From positions 32,120,901 to 32,184,900 of the forward strand of contig BTRK01000006.1 of NCBI GenBank assembly GCA_036245805.1: a stretch of DNA of 64,000 bases. Direction: 5' to 3'. The DNA comes from Pristionchus mayeri. Lineage: Eukaryota; Nematoda; Chromadorea; Rhabditida; Neodiplogasteridae. A program made the translations under genes and the position numbers. Below the pieces are notes generated by a model, which worked only from the letters and a program-made list of their open reading frames with translations, had not been told where the DNA came from and made no database searches. Shown piece by piece: positions 1-13,600 of this stretch; within the stretch, counting starts at the first letter, position 1, and every line of letters begins with the position of its first letter.

Positions 1-1685
1 ATAGTACTACATGACTCTAACATATCCATGGATGGTCAGAATCCCTGGAAAACAGGCCAGGAACTGAAAGGGAAACGAATCCCAAGAGTTCCAGTGAAAG
101 TTGCTCAGAAAATACGGCACGCACTTCAATCTCAAGTAGGTTGTTGTGGAAGTCCGCTTGATTCACTATGTTGATACAATGCATGCAATGATTCATAATT
201 TATTAATTAATACGTGGCAAAGTGGAATGCTTTCACAGAACTAACACTATGATAGTTCCTATCATTTGAGAATCAAGAATTCGAAATTGCCAATTCTTGA
301 AATTTTGGTGGTAGCATTGATAATTTCCAAAATAGCCTCTTCCATTTATTACTGGTTCACAGTGGATTCACAGGTACATGGCATACAGGCGGCAACAATT
401 AAAAAGGACCCCCAATTAAGAACCATTCCTCTATTCACGATCGTTTCAAGGTTTCTCGTGTCCCGTTTCATAACTTTGTCTCTCTCTAATCCCGTCGGCA
501 ATACTATCTATTGTGCGGTCTCAAGTGGGCCCAGTCAGTCTATCTATCCCTATCCCCTTCCTTCCATTAGAAAGAGGCGGGAGGCCTTGCAATTGCCCTC
601 CCCCCTATGGGATGATCTACCCCCCCCCCCCCACTCCTCGATTACTCTTACTTTCCAGCATCGTCCTGATCCGAGCCGCTATTCACAGTCATTGTTCAAT
701 CCGTCCGATTAGAGAGAGTGAGGACCCAATCTCCCTTTCCTTCTCTCCATTTTCGAATCTCCTCCTTGCTTCGCACTGGTCTAATCACACGAAAAAGCGT
801 GCGGTTCTCTTGCCATCCACATGTTGAATCATCTCTCGTTCTTCCTCACAAGCGAGAGAGAAAGTGAAATGGAGATAGGTGGAAAAAGTTGAATACCATC
901 ATTTGATTGCCATTTTTCTTTCTCGGGGGATCATTCTAAGGGGCGGATAAGTGGTTGTTCACGTATAATTCTCTTTAATCTCATTGGACCCGAACGAGAA
1001 AGGGGTGGTCAGAAGTGTTTGCATTGAATGTCCGTTAGTTTGATAAAAGAGCGCAACAACTTGTTTTCACTAATTCACTTTTTAATTCTCAATATTTTAT
1101 CAACAATAAAAGTCATGAATCCATTTAGTGGTAGGAATCAAGCCCATCTCCTTCTTTTCGGACAAACTTCTTTATCAATCTCCTATAGCTTCCCTTCGTT
1201 GATTACCATGATGATTTTCATGAGGTCCGATTTATTTCTCCTCTGTTTTTACTTTGGGCATAAGAAGTTGCGATTGGGAGTCCATGAGAATCCTGATCTC
1301 CTTCCCCTCGGGGAGATTCTCTCCTTTCCTTCTCTTCTCTCCTCACTCAGAGAGAGCGAGAGAGTGGGCGACTTCTTCTTCCTCTCTGCATGTGGTCTCT
1401 CTCTGCGTTCTTCCATTCCTCGGAGGGGGAAGGAGTAGATCAAGCAGTGGTCACCTAACTGGTCAGGGGGTCATCCAAGTGAATGGCAGTCCGTATCCAT
1501 TCGTATATTCAGTGATTCATCCATGGGTAGATTGAACAGTTACTCATTTCCATACAATGATCATCCGAGAGTATCGTACATTGTTCTTTTGCGTCAACTA
1601 TATAGCATGTATAGCATCGATAGCCGTCCCTCTTCGATACATTTGATCGCGCAGCTCGCGAAACGTGCACTTACCGAAATCGGGA
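1..1685. other. Intergenic, no gene supported
   Basis: Upstream flank of the ground-like gene. It is pyrimidine-rich with short TCTCTC runs and a 14-base C tract near 620-634. Open frames here show no signal peptide, domain or consistent splice sites. Part of it probably holds the promoter of the gene starting at 1686. Confidence 0.5.
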
Positions 1686-4600
1686 ATGCGGATATCGATC
1701 ATTATGATGGTGATTGGTGGAGGGAGCAGTGCATTCTTCTTCGCTCCTTGCAATTGCAACAATCGATGCCAAGATTACAACCCAGTGAGAAGAATTTCCT
1801 ACCTTTCATTGCTACTTCTATCAGGTGAAAGATAGAGGGAGTATGAACAGTAATTGGTTGAGTGTCCGATTCCTCCGGTCTGCCCCGATCCCTCTCCATG
1901 TCCTCCTTCCTACTCATACAATTCGTACCCGACTGGACCCACATACAATGGATACGCAGTAGTACCGAATGTGTATCAGGCAAGTCTACTTGTTACTCCT
2001 CTCACCTAGTATGCGATAATGATGACATAGTATGCGATTATTGCGATAAGCCTTTCGGTTGACTAACGGTGTACATCTTTCTTCTCATCGTTGATTAGCA
2101 GATCATGGTCATTGCAATTCCAGCCTCAGCCATCCTTCTTCTCCCCCGCATACAACACATATTCCACTGGGTACTCATCACAACCGAATGTGAGCATCTT
2201 GAATATTTTGCGATGGAAATTGTCAAATTATCACATAGTTACTCAACAATGTATAGTCCAAACCATCTGTATGTGGTTATGAGCAGTTATTCCGATTTCT
2301 TCGTACTATAATAGTCATTTTTTATGAATCTTCATCCCTGCAAATATATATTTCAGCCATGGTATCAAGTGCAACCCTCGTACTCTTCTCCGTACTCCTC
2401 TTTCCCTTCTCCTGCTTATCCTCCACCATCCTATGGATCTGATCCAGCAGCAACGAAGAATTACCCATCACCAAAACTTCCGGAATTAACGGTGAGAGTA
2501 GGGGTGAACAATAGTATTACATCAACTGATCTATCATAACAAGAAATATGATTGAATAGAAATGGAATAATAGTGCACAAAATTGCGTGCGCATGTAGAA
2601 CTTACTTGACAAATACCCGCAAAAGGGCACTCATAAATTTAGCCATTCTATATCAGACGGTGCAGAATAAGAATAGAAGTGAAATCTAATAAATGTGTCA
2701 GCCCCTTCCTTCGATCTCATCGCAGCAGCCACAAGAATACGGATATACGGCGAATAAGATATACAGACCGGTACCGGAAGTGAACGGTCAGCCATTCAGT
2801 CGTCCCTTATCCCGAATGTATCATCGAATGCTATTCTTTTCGATGGGTTCTCCGCAGTTCTGGAATTCATTTCAGCCACTTGGCACGATTTAAGATACCA
2901 TTCATATTATCCTCTTTTCAATGTTTATATTGAGAGAGATGAATAACCAAAGTGAGATCCTCTCCAATTTCAGTTCCTGCATCGACGACAGCCTACGAGA
3001 AGCCAGATGAGATCATCGAGGTGGAGACCACCGTGAGTCGAGTGCAATCAATCATCGAAGAACCAATATTTGCAGAACACGGAATACTACCCGCGCATGG
3101 ACAAAGTTACTGTTGAGCCATATCGACCCCCGGTGAGATTGACATGGATACTATGAAATATGGCTATTCTCGCATTAAACACTATGATTTCAGGTGACTG
3201 AATACGAAAGGGGCGACAATGAAGATCACTCCACTGAGGTATCACTTTCATTGTTGACCGCAATGTGACAGTCACTTTGACACTCGTACGTAACATATTC
3301 GAGGAATCTCGTGAGAAGTGAATTGTTTATTGATTTTAATGCAACTGGGACTCAATGCACCTTCAACAACTTCAGGTGGGTGAGTTCGAGTACAAGAAAA
3401 TCGGGGGAGGAACAACTCCCATTCCGTACTCTCCATCTGAATCATCAGAAGAACCCTTGATCACCACCAATGAGGTATTATCTAGTCTCATTTGATTTAT
3501 GGATCACTCTTCATTTCGCAAGTTCTATATCATAGCTCTGAACATAGCACGATCACGACTAATGAACAAATCGAATGAAGATATAAGCGAAAATGTCAAT
3601 ATGCGTTATCACGGTCTTCCCCCTATCATCGAATGATCCACTCATTCGCGATACCATTGCTCTTGTTCCAGATCGGTCCCACTCCCTCTGGCTACGACTC
3701 CAATTCAGAACGTCAGTTCTCTCCTCTCTATATTCCATTTCCAATCCGTTCTGGTCCATTAGGCACAGAATGAGCCTCTCATTATCGACTTAGTCCGATT
3801 TCTCTTTGGAATTCGCTGGATGGCTCAATCCCTAACTGGAATGCTCCTTTCCCTTCCTCGTCTCTTTCCTTCTTCGACTGTTTCCCAATTGCCTCTCTGA
3901 CGAGGAAAGAGAGTGGGAGCCACGGAAAATACGAAGGGCAGCTGCATTGAGGAGACAAAACTCTCCCTATTTTCACTCTCTTTTCCCACTCGGTCGAGAA
4001 ATTTAAATTGAAACTTTCTGACGAATCATGTGGCTGATATCATAGAGGAATCAGAAAACTACCAGAATCGCACACCTCAAAATTGCTGATTTAATTACAT
4101 CGAGATGCGGAAATGATAATGATTAATGACATTTTAGACGGAAAATAAATCAATATTTCTCCATTTGAAAGAGATTCAAAACAAAAATTTATCAGTTACT
4201 CAAATACAATATTTTACAGCGAATTCACCAAGCTATGGAGCTGGAACGCCCAATTTCAATAGCGGAAACAGTGTACCAGAGTATCCAGGTATAACCGATG
4301 CATACATACGAGAATGATTTGCCTCTCATCATCTCACCACTTGTACACTTGTACATCAGATGCAAACATGAAATTGATCGATTTCCAGACACGAATACTA
4401 CGCCCTCTTCCTCCACTGACTACAGTGCACCCGGCCCAGCTGGATACGGTAGCAATGCTTCTCCTCCAACGGACGCAGCCTACTCTGACGTCGTCTATCC
4501 GATTCCTCCACCGTCGAGGTAATCGATTTAGACAATCACAGACGAGATTACTCTGCATGGTTGATTGTGCATGAAATGGAAGTGATTGAGGTTGCAGTAG

Positions 4601-6382
4601 ACTGGCTGAGGTTGTGCATACTATCGGAAAAGATCGCGTTCAGACATCTATGTATATCTGAACGTTGTGTTTTTGTGGCAGTTATCTCCTCTAGTTGTTA
4701 GACATATCGGAGATGTCTGGAGTCTAGGACTTTATTGAGATGTGGGCTTCAGATATACATAGGTTGTATGTGGATTGTTCCTTGTTACTGTCTAGCCTAT
4801 GGAGACCGCCGAGACTCGAGTACAAATTCCCTTCCCAGAATTGGATTGTCTATGCGGAGTAAAGCAATGCTTGCTAGGAGTCTAGTTGTTGGATAGGCAA
4901 GGAACGTGTAAGGCAATGTTCTTGATACAAAAAAGTACATTTCCGTTGGGATTTGCATCCAGGAGTATAGATATATGACTTATTTTCAACTTGCTGCTTG
5001 TTATATGTTTAACTTAATTCCATGAATAATCTTTTGAGGAGAAACGCGCACTTCGAGAACGAATTGGACAAGTCGGGAGAAGTGGATGAGAGAAACGAAG
5101 TGATGAAACATCTGAAGGTGCGAATGGGCACTAGGCCCGATGATCGATGAAAACCTGATTATAACCTCAAATTGTGCTCTTTTAATGTATTTTCACAAAA
5201 GACTTCTTGAAAGTGTGAGAACGTACTGCGAAAATCCTACAGAAGGGTTCTTTTTCGGTAATCATCCGGAAGAATATCATCCGATCTGTGAATGATGATG
5301 GAAAATTTAACATTCAAACCATTTCGTTGATAGAGTCTTGTTGCATCGAAATCCGAATAATTAAATCATAGATCCGTCGTGCCTCTACGCCCCCTCCCGT
5401 TCCTCGGACTTCCTCCACTTGCAATTCGGAGAAACTCGGCGACGCCATGATTGGGGTACTCCTTATCTCATGACTAATCAATCTATCGTTGGATGTAGGT
5501 CATCGTCGAGGACGTCTCCATCTCGAAGAGAAGAGTCGCCAAGGCAACTGCAGAAGCATTCACGTGGGAGAGGTCACCATTCCAGTTGTTCTCATTCCAA
5601 ACACTTTTCCATTACTATTGAATATGAGTGCGGCTTCTGGCACATTGTTTAAGCTGAGCATTTCAAATTCCCAAGTGTCAAATCACTGTCGCAAAATCAG
5701 TTGTGCATTTAGTATTTTTTAGTCTTTTCAACCTACGCGATTTCGTGCTAAATACCGATGCTGATCGCATATTCTGACAACCCCCGCGACTTTGCACGGA
5801 ATAGCAACCTTTTCCCTTGAAACGTAAGGCTGAAAGTCTACGCGACGTTTCGAGATTGAGAGGAGTGAAAATAGCATCCATTTACACGCAGGTGATAGGA
5901 GAGTAGCAGAAGAATGTCGACGAGAGGACTCCCAAGGGAGGAGAGAGAGAGAGTAATAGCATCGATGGAATCTGGTTAAATACGACAGGGATGGCAGCAG
6001 AGATCGAGTAGTTTGTTCCCAGAAATTGGAATCTACTGCGACGATGCAGAGAACGCGTCAGAAGGAAGAGTGGGAGAGCACTAGGAAAGTTCCCAGAATA
6101 TGAACAAGAGTGGAATGGAAATCACCATAGACGTAGTGCACCCAAACAGTCAAATGAAGGAATATAGAAAATGATGATCCAATTTACATTCAGCCTAATT
6201 ACAACTAATGATGCTGAAACCGGAATAATAATGCAATTAGAAAAAATAAAATCAAAGATTATTAAGAGTGGTTCTCTAGATTCGATGTATTCTGTGCGAA
6301 GGGGGAGTTCTCGTACTCGATTCACGCAAGGAAGTACTGCGAAGTGACCAAGGGCGACGTCACTTGCTTCGCCTTCCGATAA
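1686..6382 (+). CDS. Secreted ground-like (GRL/GRD-type) domain protein
   Basis: Sixteen exons splice in one frame to about 451 residues: 1686-1784, 1863-1972, 2102-2189, 2357-2491, 2702-2786, 2974-3032, 3076-3132, 3194-3238, 3376-3474, 3672-3711, 4220-4288, 4389-4518, 5039-5117, 5372-5455, 5499-5572, 6280-6382. The start gives a signal peptide (MRISIIMMVIGGGSSA) followed by FFFAPCNCNNRC, a typical N-terminus of Hedgehog-related nematode proteins. Next come Cys/Pro spacers (CPIPPVCPDPSPCPP), a long Tyr/Pro/Ser/Gly linker, then a C-terminal ground-like domain: CNSEKLGDAM, SISKRRVAKATAEAF, FDVFCAKGEFSY, YCEVTKGDVTCFAF. The four conserved cysteines of the domain are present and the protein ends right after it, as in the family. 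Such proteins are secreted, often into cuticle or glial/apical matrix; the exact role here is unknown. The end of exon 15 could instead be 5563. Two small junctions were chosen by phase. Confidence 0.85.
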
Positions 6383-8038
6383 TTACGCCTTATTTCTTGT
6401 ATAACGTCTTTTTACACCATCCATAGTCTCTGGCTGCCCATCATATCAAATATTAGCCTAGTACTTTGGAAGTTCTGCCGAACCTCATGATATTGATATG
6501 TTTCACACCTATTCGATCCTTCATCAATCTACATAATATCCCAGTTAATATCCCCCGCTTTCCCTGACTTCATCATACCTCTAATAAGGCTATCATCACC
6601 CTCAATCGTGCAATGCACCTCGTCACTTGTTGATAAATTATTCGAAAGTCTTGGCCCGATCGTAAAAACATCAATATTTTGGTAACGAAAAGGCACGTTC
6701 TCAACACCTGCCAACCCCCATTCGAGTGGGACTCGAGTGAGCAGCAGATCATGAACACGAAGTAGATCAGAATGGTATACACCCAATTTGGAATTTGAAG
6801 GAAAATCGGAGATGGTACGTCACATCCGACCTCTTCATTTCTCATGATCTCTCTCTTCTCTAACCGTCTGTGATCTCTTCTTCGTTCTTCTCTCTCTCTC
6901 ATCTGCACCTGTTGGGGGGGGGAGATCAATCGACGACGTCAAGGAGAGAGAGGAGGAGGAGAGAGAGGGACTGGCACCCCCAGAAGTTGTACGCCCACCA
7001 CTATATAAGTCCTTCCCCTCAAACGATGCCATTCAACTCCTGAAGAGCCACGATGACAGTACCCCTCTACCATAATCCTCACCGCGTAATAGATCTTAAA
7101 ATAAGCAATAGAATAGTTCGTCAGCGTGTATGGGTGTACAATGTGGATTGGATGCACTGCTGCATGGGGAATATTCGTACTGTCGTACTGTAGGGACAGT
7201 AGATGACCACGGAGAGATGGGATTGTAGCCACAGGAGTCTATTCATAGCCATGCTCGCAAATCGAATTCCCATTCCGTCATCCTCCTTCGTATACCGTAC
7301 TTTCTTCGAATATCTCGTAGTGATCTGTAGTATGGGTCTGAATTGCATCATCATCACTTCTGACATCATCGCTTCTTTACGTCGATAGACTACAACCGTT
7401 CTCCCCTCCTCCTCTCTCCTTCGATCTGTATTCGGATACAATCCCACCCCTTACCACGACGATTTATACCGGCAGCCCCGTGGTAAGAGCCAAAGCACCG
7501 CCGTTCTCTATTGACGTTGCGTAGCAGCTACCGTAGCTATCTAATGTCCTCCAAATCTCACTAGAGATGCATGATTATTAGCCATTGTGCAATCCAATAA
7601 TCAATAATACGCTGCCCCTTGTTTTGATTGGATCTGAATTAGTTGCCCACACTTCCTATTCTAATCTCCTCTCCTCTACTGACGTTGTCTAATGACCACT
7701 TCGACGACGTCTCATACGTGTTTATTTCTCCCATTACGGGTCCGAGTAATTGAGTCTTCTCTCCTCTCCTCTCCTCTTTTCTTCTGCTGGCTGCTGCGTG
7801 TGTACAAGTTGCGCCTAATCCCTCCCCCTCAATTCGAGGAACGAACGTGGAGGGAGAGAGGTACTAGGACTAGGATAAAAGAGAAGAGAAGGTCAGATGG
7901 CCAGTCAACAGGTCAACATGCAACTCCTCCTCCTTCTCAACCATTACTCCATCCGCATATTCCTCATCTCGCAATTTCCTTCGTGCCCTTCATTGATCTC
8001 TCTCTAGATCTCCTCTACTTGGCCCCATCAGCAGTGCC
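6383..8038. other. Intergenic, no gene supported
   Basis: Gap between the ground-like gene and the neurotrophin-like gene. Open frames on both strands are low-complexity or lack splice support. CT/AG-rich strands occur at 6850-6970 and 7690-7900. Confidence 0.5.
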
Positions 8039-9103
8039 ATGTCTTCTCCTACCGTACTCTCCGGTTCCTCGATGGCTCGTATAGCCTTTCTCATCGCTCT
8101 GCTTGTGCACTGCAACAGTGGATACTGTAAGTCTATTTCATTGATTGGAAATGCGGTAACCTCAAATCAGACGTGTCATTCCTTTTCCTAATTCTTGCAC
8201 CAGAGATCGCCTGCTGAGTTAGAGCGGGTGCATTTAGAACTACCGTAATCCGCAGATATCCTCATCAGCCCTATTTGCAGTGTTATTCTTCAAGAGATCT
8301 CAGCCCGTCTACTCTTTCGATGCAACTTCCGATGATGATGTAGTGGGAAGATTAGTCGCCGAGGTAATTACTTCCTTATTAACTTCCACTACCTATCGAC
8401 TAAAACATTTTGAGCATCCTAAAACGTTATTAAATAGAACATTGCAAATGTCTCTCAAAATGAGTACACAGAAATTGCAGAAACTGAAGCGATCGGCAGC
8501 TCATCACGTCTCCACGGGACTCGGAGATTCACAGGAAGTGTGCAATACCATCGTCACGGAGCATCACCAGCCAAAGTTCGGACACGGTCAGCTTCCTTCC
8601 CTTCTTTCCTTCTTAGTTCGCATATTCTCATCCCATCAGACATTCGTATAGTCGTCGTTTCAATCCAGTTAGCTCAACCTTTAATGGCAGCTGAATCTCA
8701 GTAGGGAATATGATTTTGGTGAAGAATGATTTCTTTTCTGAACTTCCTATCAAAGGACCATTCTTCTATTCAGCCATGGACGGAATTCGAGTGGAAATCC
8801 AGCAGGACGACGAGGCTCAATTCGTGGCCACTTATCGTGTCTGTGGAAGTCAGGGAGGAGAACGTGCACCCTGCACAGGAATAGACACCAAACAGTGAGT
8901 ACTGTAGTCTCACTTCGTTTACCCATCGCCAACTGACTTCATCACTGTATTGCAGTTTCACGTCGGCGTGCGTGCAAGAATGGGAGAATCGAAAGGCGTC
9001 GATCCGACCCGTTGGCAGTTCTGATCCCTTCTCCCTCGGGGAACTCCGCGTCCCTGTTGCCTGCAGCTGCCGCGTCCGCCAGATCCTCCCCGCACGTCGT
9101 TGA
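8039..9103 (+). CDS. Neurotrophin-like (NGF-family) secreted cystine-knot ligand
   Basis: Five exons (8039-8126, 8281-8363, 8481-8586, 8774-8894, 8956-9103) join in perfect phase to 181 residues. A second in-frame ATG at 8072 starts a cleaner signal peptide (MARIAFLIALLVHCNSG). A short acidic pro-region ends in KLKR, a furin-type site. The following region has exactly six cysteines: EVCNTI, YRVCGS, APCTGIDTKHFTSAC, VACSC. Cys2-Cys3 is 10 residues and Cys3-Cys4 is 12, identical to vertebrate NGF, and the CxGIDxKHxxSxC and AC-x-C signatures match. Cys1-Cys2 is 38 and Cys4-Cys5 is 31, against about 43 and 28 in NGF. Known family members are secreted dimers that bind Trk or p75-type receptors. 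A Spaetzle-like cystine knot is the main alternative, but the GID-K-H block favours neurotrophin. The neighbours give no clue to function. Family membership is inferred from pattern; receptor and role are unknown. Confidence 0.8.
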
Positions 9104-10100
9104 GTGGCGCTACTGACGCGCCAATGCGACGCGAGTGAGGCGTCATCCAGATAGACAATAGACGACGAACACACAACGATTCCCTCCACTATCATGATCA
9201 CCTCCAAGTTCCTGCGAGCACATAATCTCCTTCATTGTGATTGCCCCCCCCCCCCCAAATCTCAAGCAAAATATTCCAAGTACCGTATACCATCTCTAAT
9301 TGTGAATTTGTATTCTGCTCGGCATTGAATCAATCCAATTCACCATTTCTTTTCTCGTTCAACAAATATGTGCCATCTCTCCTTCCTACTCTTTTGGCTT
9401 TTGACGACTCTCATTCACCTATCTTCGACCACTTTTTTCTCCACAATTGCACATGCCATTTCAGAGTATATCGATTTTACGATAAAATAATGCACTGTTG
9501 TGTATGTTTTCTATCTGCCAGATAACGACATACTTCGTAACAAATCATATCATGACAATCCATCTCGGATCACAATTTTTCCAGTTTTCTCATTATATCA
9601 AAAAAGATTTAGAACGCTAGTTACAAAAAATATTCATTTTACACAACGCATTGTATCAAAATTTGTGATATCTATGTGTTATTAATGACATCAGGATTCG
9701 CGTTATTTATGTTCTCAAAAGCCTTTTTTCCTTGAATGATCGACTCTTTTCGAATCACGCAGGGGGAAAAAATAGCAGAAGAAGCTGATGACAGATACAT
9801 TCCCTACGCCTCCGCAGAGTGAGCAACGAATTACAAAAGGTATTTATGTATCCCTGCTGCAATATCTTTTCTTTCAGCATAGAATAAAAACCGCTTTTGT
9901 ATGCGTCTTTTCAATCGAACCATAAATCTTTGTTCAGGAATCCACTCTATCGATCGATAATATTAGAAAATATGTACAGAAATATCAATGAATGCAAGCA
10001 TCTAAATTGGTGCATACCAGAAGGAGAAGGTGCTAGAAATTGTCAGCGATGCACTATAAATATCACCAGAATATATTTCAGAAATTTGAAGATATTGTTC
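9104..10100. other. Intergenic, AT-rich
   Basis: Tail-to-tail space between the neurotrophin-like gene and GBA2. It contains a 14-base C run at 9243-9257. No coding exon with convincing splice sites was found. A short frame near 9763-9821 (acceptor-like CGCAG, then a stop) was seen but is too small to call. Confidence 0.4.
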
Positions 10101-10118
10101 GCTCTCGAATATTTCTCT

Positions 10119-10442
10119 TCACCTTGACGTCATCCTCATCTCTATCGACAATTCTGTGATTCGCAAGTACAAAACACGATGAAAATACGAAAGTGTATTT
10201 GGGTGCCGCACATTGTCCTTGAGGCAGTCTTGTCCTCTCCAGTCGTACTTTCTTCGCCAATCTAACCAGCCAAAAACCATTTCGTCGTCAAGACTCAAAA
10301 CGATAACGATCATCTGCGAACGATCGGAGATTTCTCCATCAAGGAAGTGTCCTCGTGTTTTTATTTTGACTGTTCCATTCGAGTCAGGAATGCATTCGAA
10401 TTTGTATGAATCTAAATCCCACGCACGGTAGAATATCAATCT
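10119..10442 (-). CDS. Unrecognised possible exon
   Basis: An open frame read on the minus strand follows a good acceptor (TTCCAG) and encodes a globular-looking, Trp/Asp-rich stretch including AWDLDSYKFECIPDSNG, GEISDRSQM and WLDWRRKYDW. Base composition looks coding, unlike the flanks. A donor (GACAAT then GTGCGG) lies at about 10205, so the real exon may be shorter than the open frame. No partner exon was identified and no family is recognised. It lies just downstream of the GBA2 stop on the same strand, so it could be a separate small gene, an alternative 3' exon, or chance. Confidence 0.3.
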   Translation of the reverse strand, partial: RLIFYRAWDLDSYKFECIPDSNGTVKIKTRGHFLDGEISDRSQMIVIVLSLDDEMVFGWLDWRRKYDWRGQDCLKDNVRHPNTLSYFHRVLYLRITELSIEMRMTSR

Positions 10443-10614
10443 GGAACTAATTTGTGCAGGAATATTCGGAATAATAATTTTCGTTCCCTAGATCGATTAT
10501 GGCCATAAAATGGTTTTTCGACAGTAATACAAGCGACACGATTATAAAGCATAGGAATTGCACGTATTAGTCAATCGGAACGGTGTACACGGATCAGTTG
10601 AAGAGGGAATGATG

Positions 10615-13600
10615 CTATTGGAGATCGGACTCTTCCAGAGACTCACCACTCGTTGAGTCTAACTCGTAGTTACGAAGGGATTCCGTCTGAAATTAAATGC
10701 TTTGAAATAATATATATCGATTCTATTTAGAATATATTTCCAGCTCACGTTTCTCAGTGCGGCGTGAATGTTCCAGATGGCGAGTGGTCGCATGTAACCA
10801 ATCGCCCTCAAGAAACACATGTAACACATAGTTATAATAAATTGAAAACCTGTAGAACATCCACTCGAACATTGCCTCGGGGGTCTGATATTGAAGACCT
10901 GTGAGGGATGTCGTTATTCTTTCAGTCGGTTTATGTGTATTTCTTAAATATAACATGATTGAATATCTGACCAGCTCTTATCCAACAGGAATCGTAGACT
11001 CCTTCTGCCACAGCGAAACACCGATCACGATCGCCCTATCAACGCAATTGTTTTATGCGCGTTTCTTTACACCGTCTGCCAGCCCGTCCGGTGAATCTAG
11101 TGTGGTGTTACGCGATGTGTAAACCGGTATGTTGAAATGGCACTGACCATGAGAGCGTAGAAGCTGGCGAGGGAGTACGTCGTTCCCGTCCACATCTCCT
11201 CACTCTGAATGGCCACTGTGTCCTTCGTCCCGTCTTCTCTGCAAGAATCAATCAGTTATCCCCTCACACACATAACATATTATCTCGATGTGTATCACAG
11301 AAGGAAACGTGGGTGGAATGAACACTAAGATGCTAATCATATTCAAGGATCTCATTACTAAACAGGCATCTATACCCTACAAAAATAAGCGAACGGCTAC
11401 CGATTAGCATGCATCAAACTTATTCATTAATATAAAATATTTTTTTAGGCGATTCTTGGATGAGCAAGCGTACTTCACATATTCTTACTGTCAAAAAAGT
11501 TAAAAGTGACCTCCATCCATTCGCAGCCCCGCTTTTTCCATTCCCGAATTTCTTCACGTTATTCTCGAAAATTGTATCGAGTACAGAGGAAACCTGAATG
11601 AAAATTTGTAGAAATTTCTATATTTTTAAATTGCATAAATATAAGATATTGTACGTGATACTCAAATATGAAGACTGCGACGGTATCAAAACATGCTTTC
11701 CGACATAACATCTCTAGTGCAAGTGCATCATAAAATCGTACCTTCTCCTTCTCGATGAGCAAGTTGTTCGTCGTTCCATCAACTGAAGCGAGGAACCACA
11801 CTCCGCACAGTTGATCAGCCATTATGGAGGAGGAGGTCTCGTCGAAGTTGAAGTACCTTCAGGAATTATTCACACCAAGAATAAGATTATATTTTTTTTA
11901 AATGTTTTAGCTGAGAACTGTAATGTATACAATTATCAGCTAAAACATTATGTATAATTCCGGAGATCTAATAGTCTAATTATATTCCCATTTCTGTAAT
12001 ATAATAAATTGCATGTTCGTTTCCAGAGATCTCAAAGTGTGTGGCGTACACAATAATTTCGTGGATGTTAGTCAATGATCAACGTGCTGGCAAACGAATG
12101 ATGGATGTGCGAATTGTAGTGGTTCCTAGCAATGTAGTGATCGGAAAACAGCGCCTACGCAAAGGAATGACCAGTTTACAATTAGAATCTGGTATTACAG
12201 CACAATAACAAGCTTTTGTGCGAAGCGTCACTATGAGAGAAGAGAAAATAGAATGTTTGCACAATCGTTAACACGTTAAAAATCAGGTGAAACTGAGATA
12301 GTGAATAGAGATGTTTGATTATTGATTGCCTGCAACAATAGAACATTTTCCACTCATTCCGGGTTGATCTCACCTTCCATTCCATAATTTCTTGATGAAG
12401 ATTCCTCTTGCTTTCTGCACCTGATCAGCCAAAGAAGCTTCTTCTTTCTTTCTTCAATATTCATTTTTGTTTTTTTAATTTGAAAATCATGAGCTAATTG
12501 CTTTTCTTTTTTAGTTTTACTGCTCTCCTGAGCATCTACACTGCACTTAGTTGTCGATTGATTCTTCTACTCAATCGATGGATCACCTCACCTTCTCAAT
12601 ATCTCAGCCATTCTTCTCGCTGCTTCGAGTGCTGCCACCCAGAGGGAACCACAGTAGGCACTGGAAGGGAGAGCAAATATTGCAAAGAAGTGTGGGCAAA
12701 ACAACAACAAAAACAACAATGGGACTCAGACTGGCATATCGTCATGAACTATTCCATCTCTTTTTGCCTACATTCGACGATGCGAAAGCATTATTGCCTC
12801 TCTTTGACGCCATATTGCTCATAGTCTAATCTTTCTTTGATATCACCTTTCATTCATTCATTCATTCATTCATTCGTAACGTGATCAAAGATCAAGCCGA
12901 GTGGCAATAATAGACGGGGGATAAAAAGTGGGGGGTTGTGAACGGATGTAACTAGAAAATACACTATGCGAAGAACTAACATATTCTATGGGAAGAGCAT
13001 TCCAAATGGACATGGTTCTAGATACAAGAGTGGAACTAGAATTATTTGGTATGAAAGGTAAAGATATACGAAGTGGGTGTGCATTTCTGAGGGGGCGAGT
13101 GAGTGGCGCGCGTGTAAGTAGAGAAGAAATATCAAGAGAATAACGGCTGTGGATAATCGAATGGAGGAATAATATATCAATTATGAACCTACGGCGTTCT
13201 AAAGTCATTAGATTAAGCTCATGGAGCCGATGCTTATATGATATAGGAGGGAGGGAACAGCGTACATACATTCTGCGGGTATAGTCACGCTGAACTCTTT
13301 CAAGCTCTTTAGTCAATGCTACACTATGTATAGGATTCCAGATAATGGAGCAATATTCGAGATTTGGGAGGATGAAAGTATTATACGATTTGAGATATAA
13401 CTCAATAGAATTGCTACGAAAGGATTTAAAAATTAGATTAGATTTGGTACGGGCTTTAGAAATAATTTTACTAATATGGGATGAGAAAGAAAGAGAAGGG
13501 GAGAAATGCACTCCTAGATCTTTAATGATACATTTACTTGGGTCATTGCTAGGCTCGTTTAAGATAACACCGTTAATGGTGAATAGTTTACGGGGATTAT

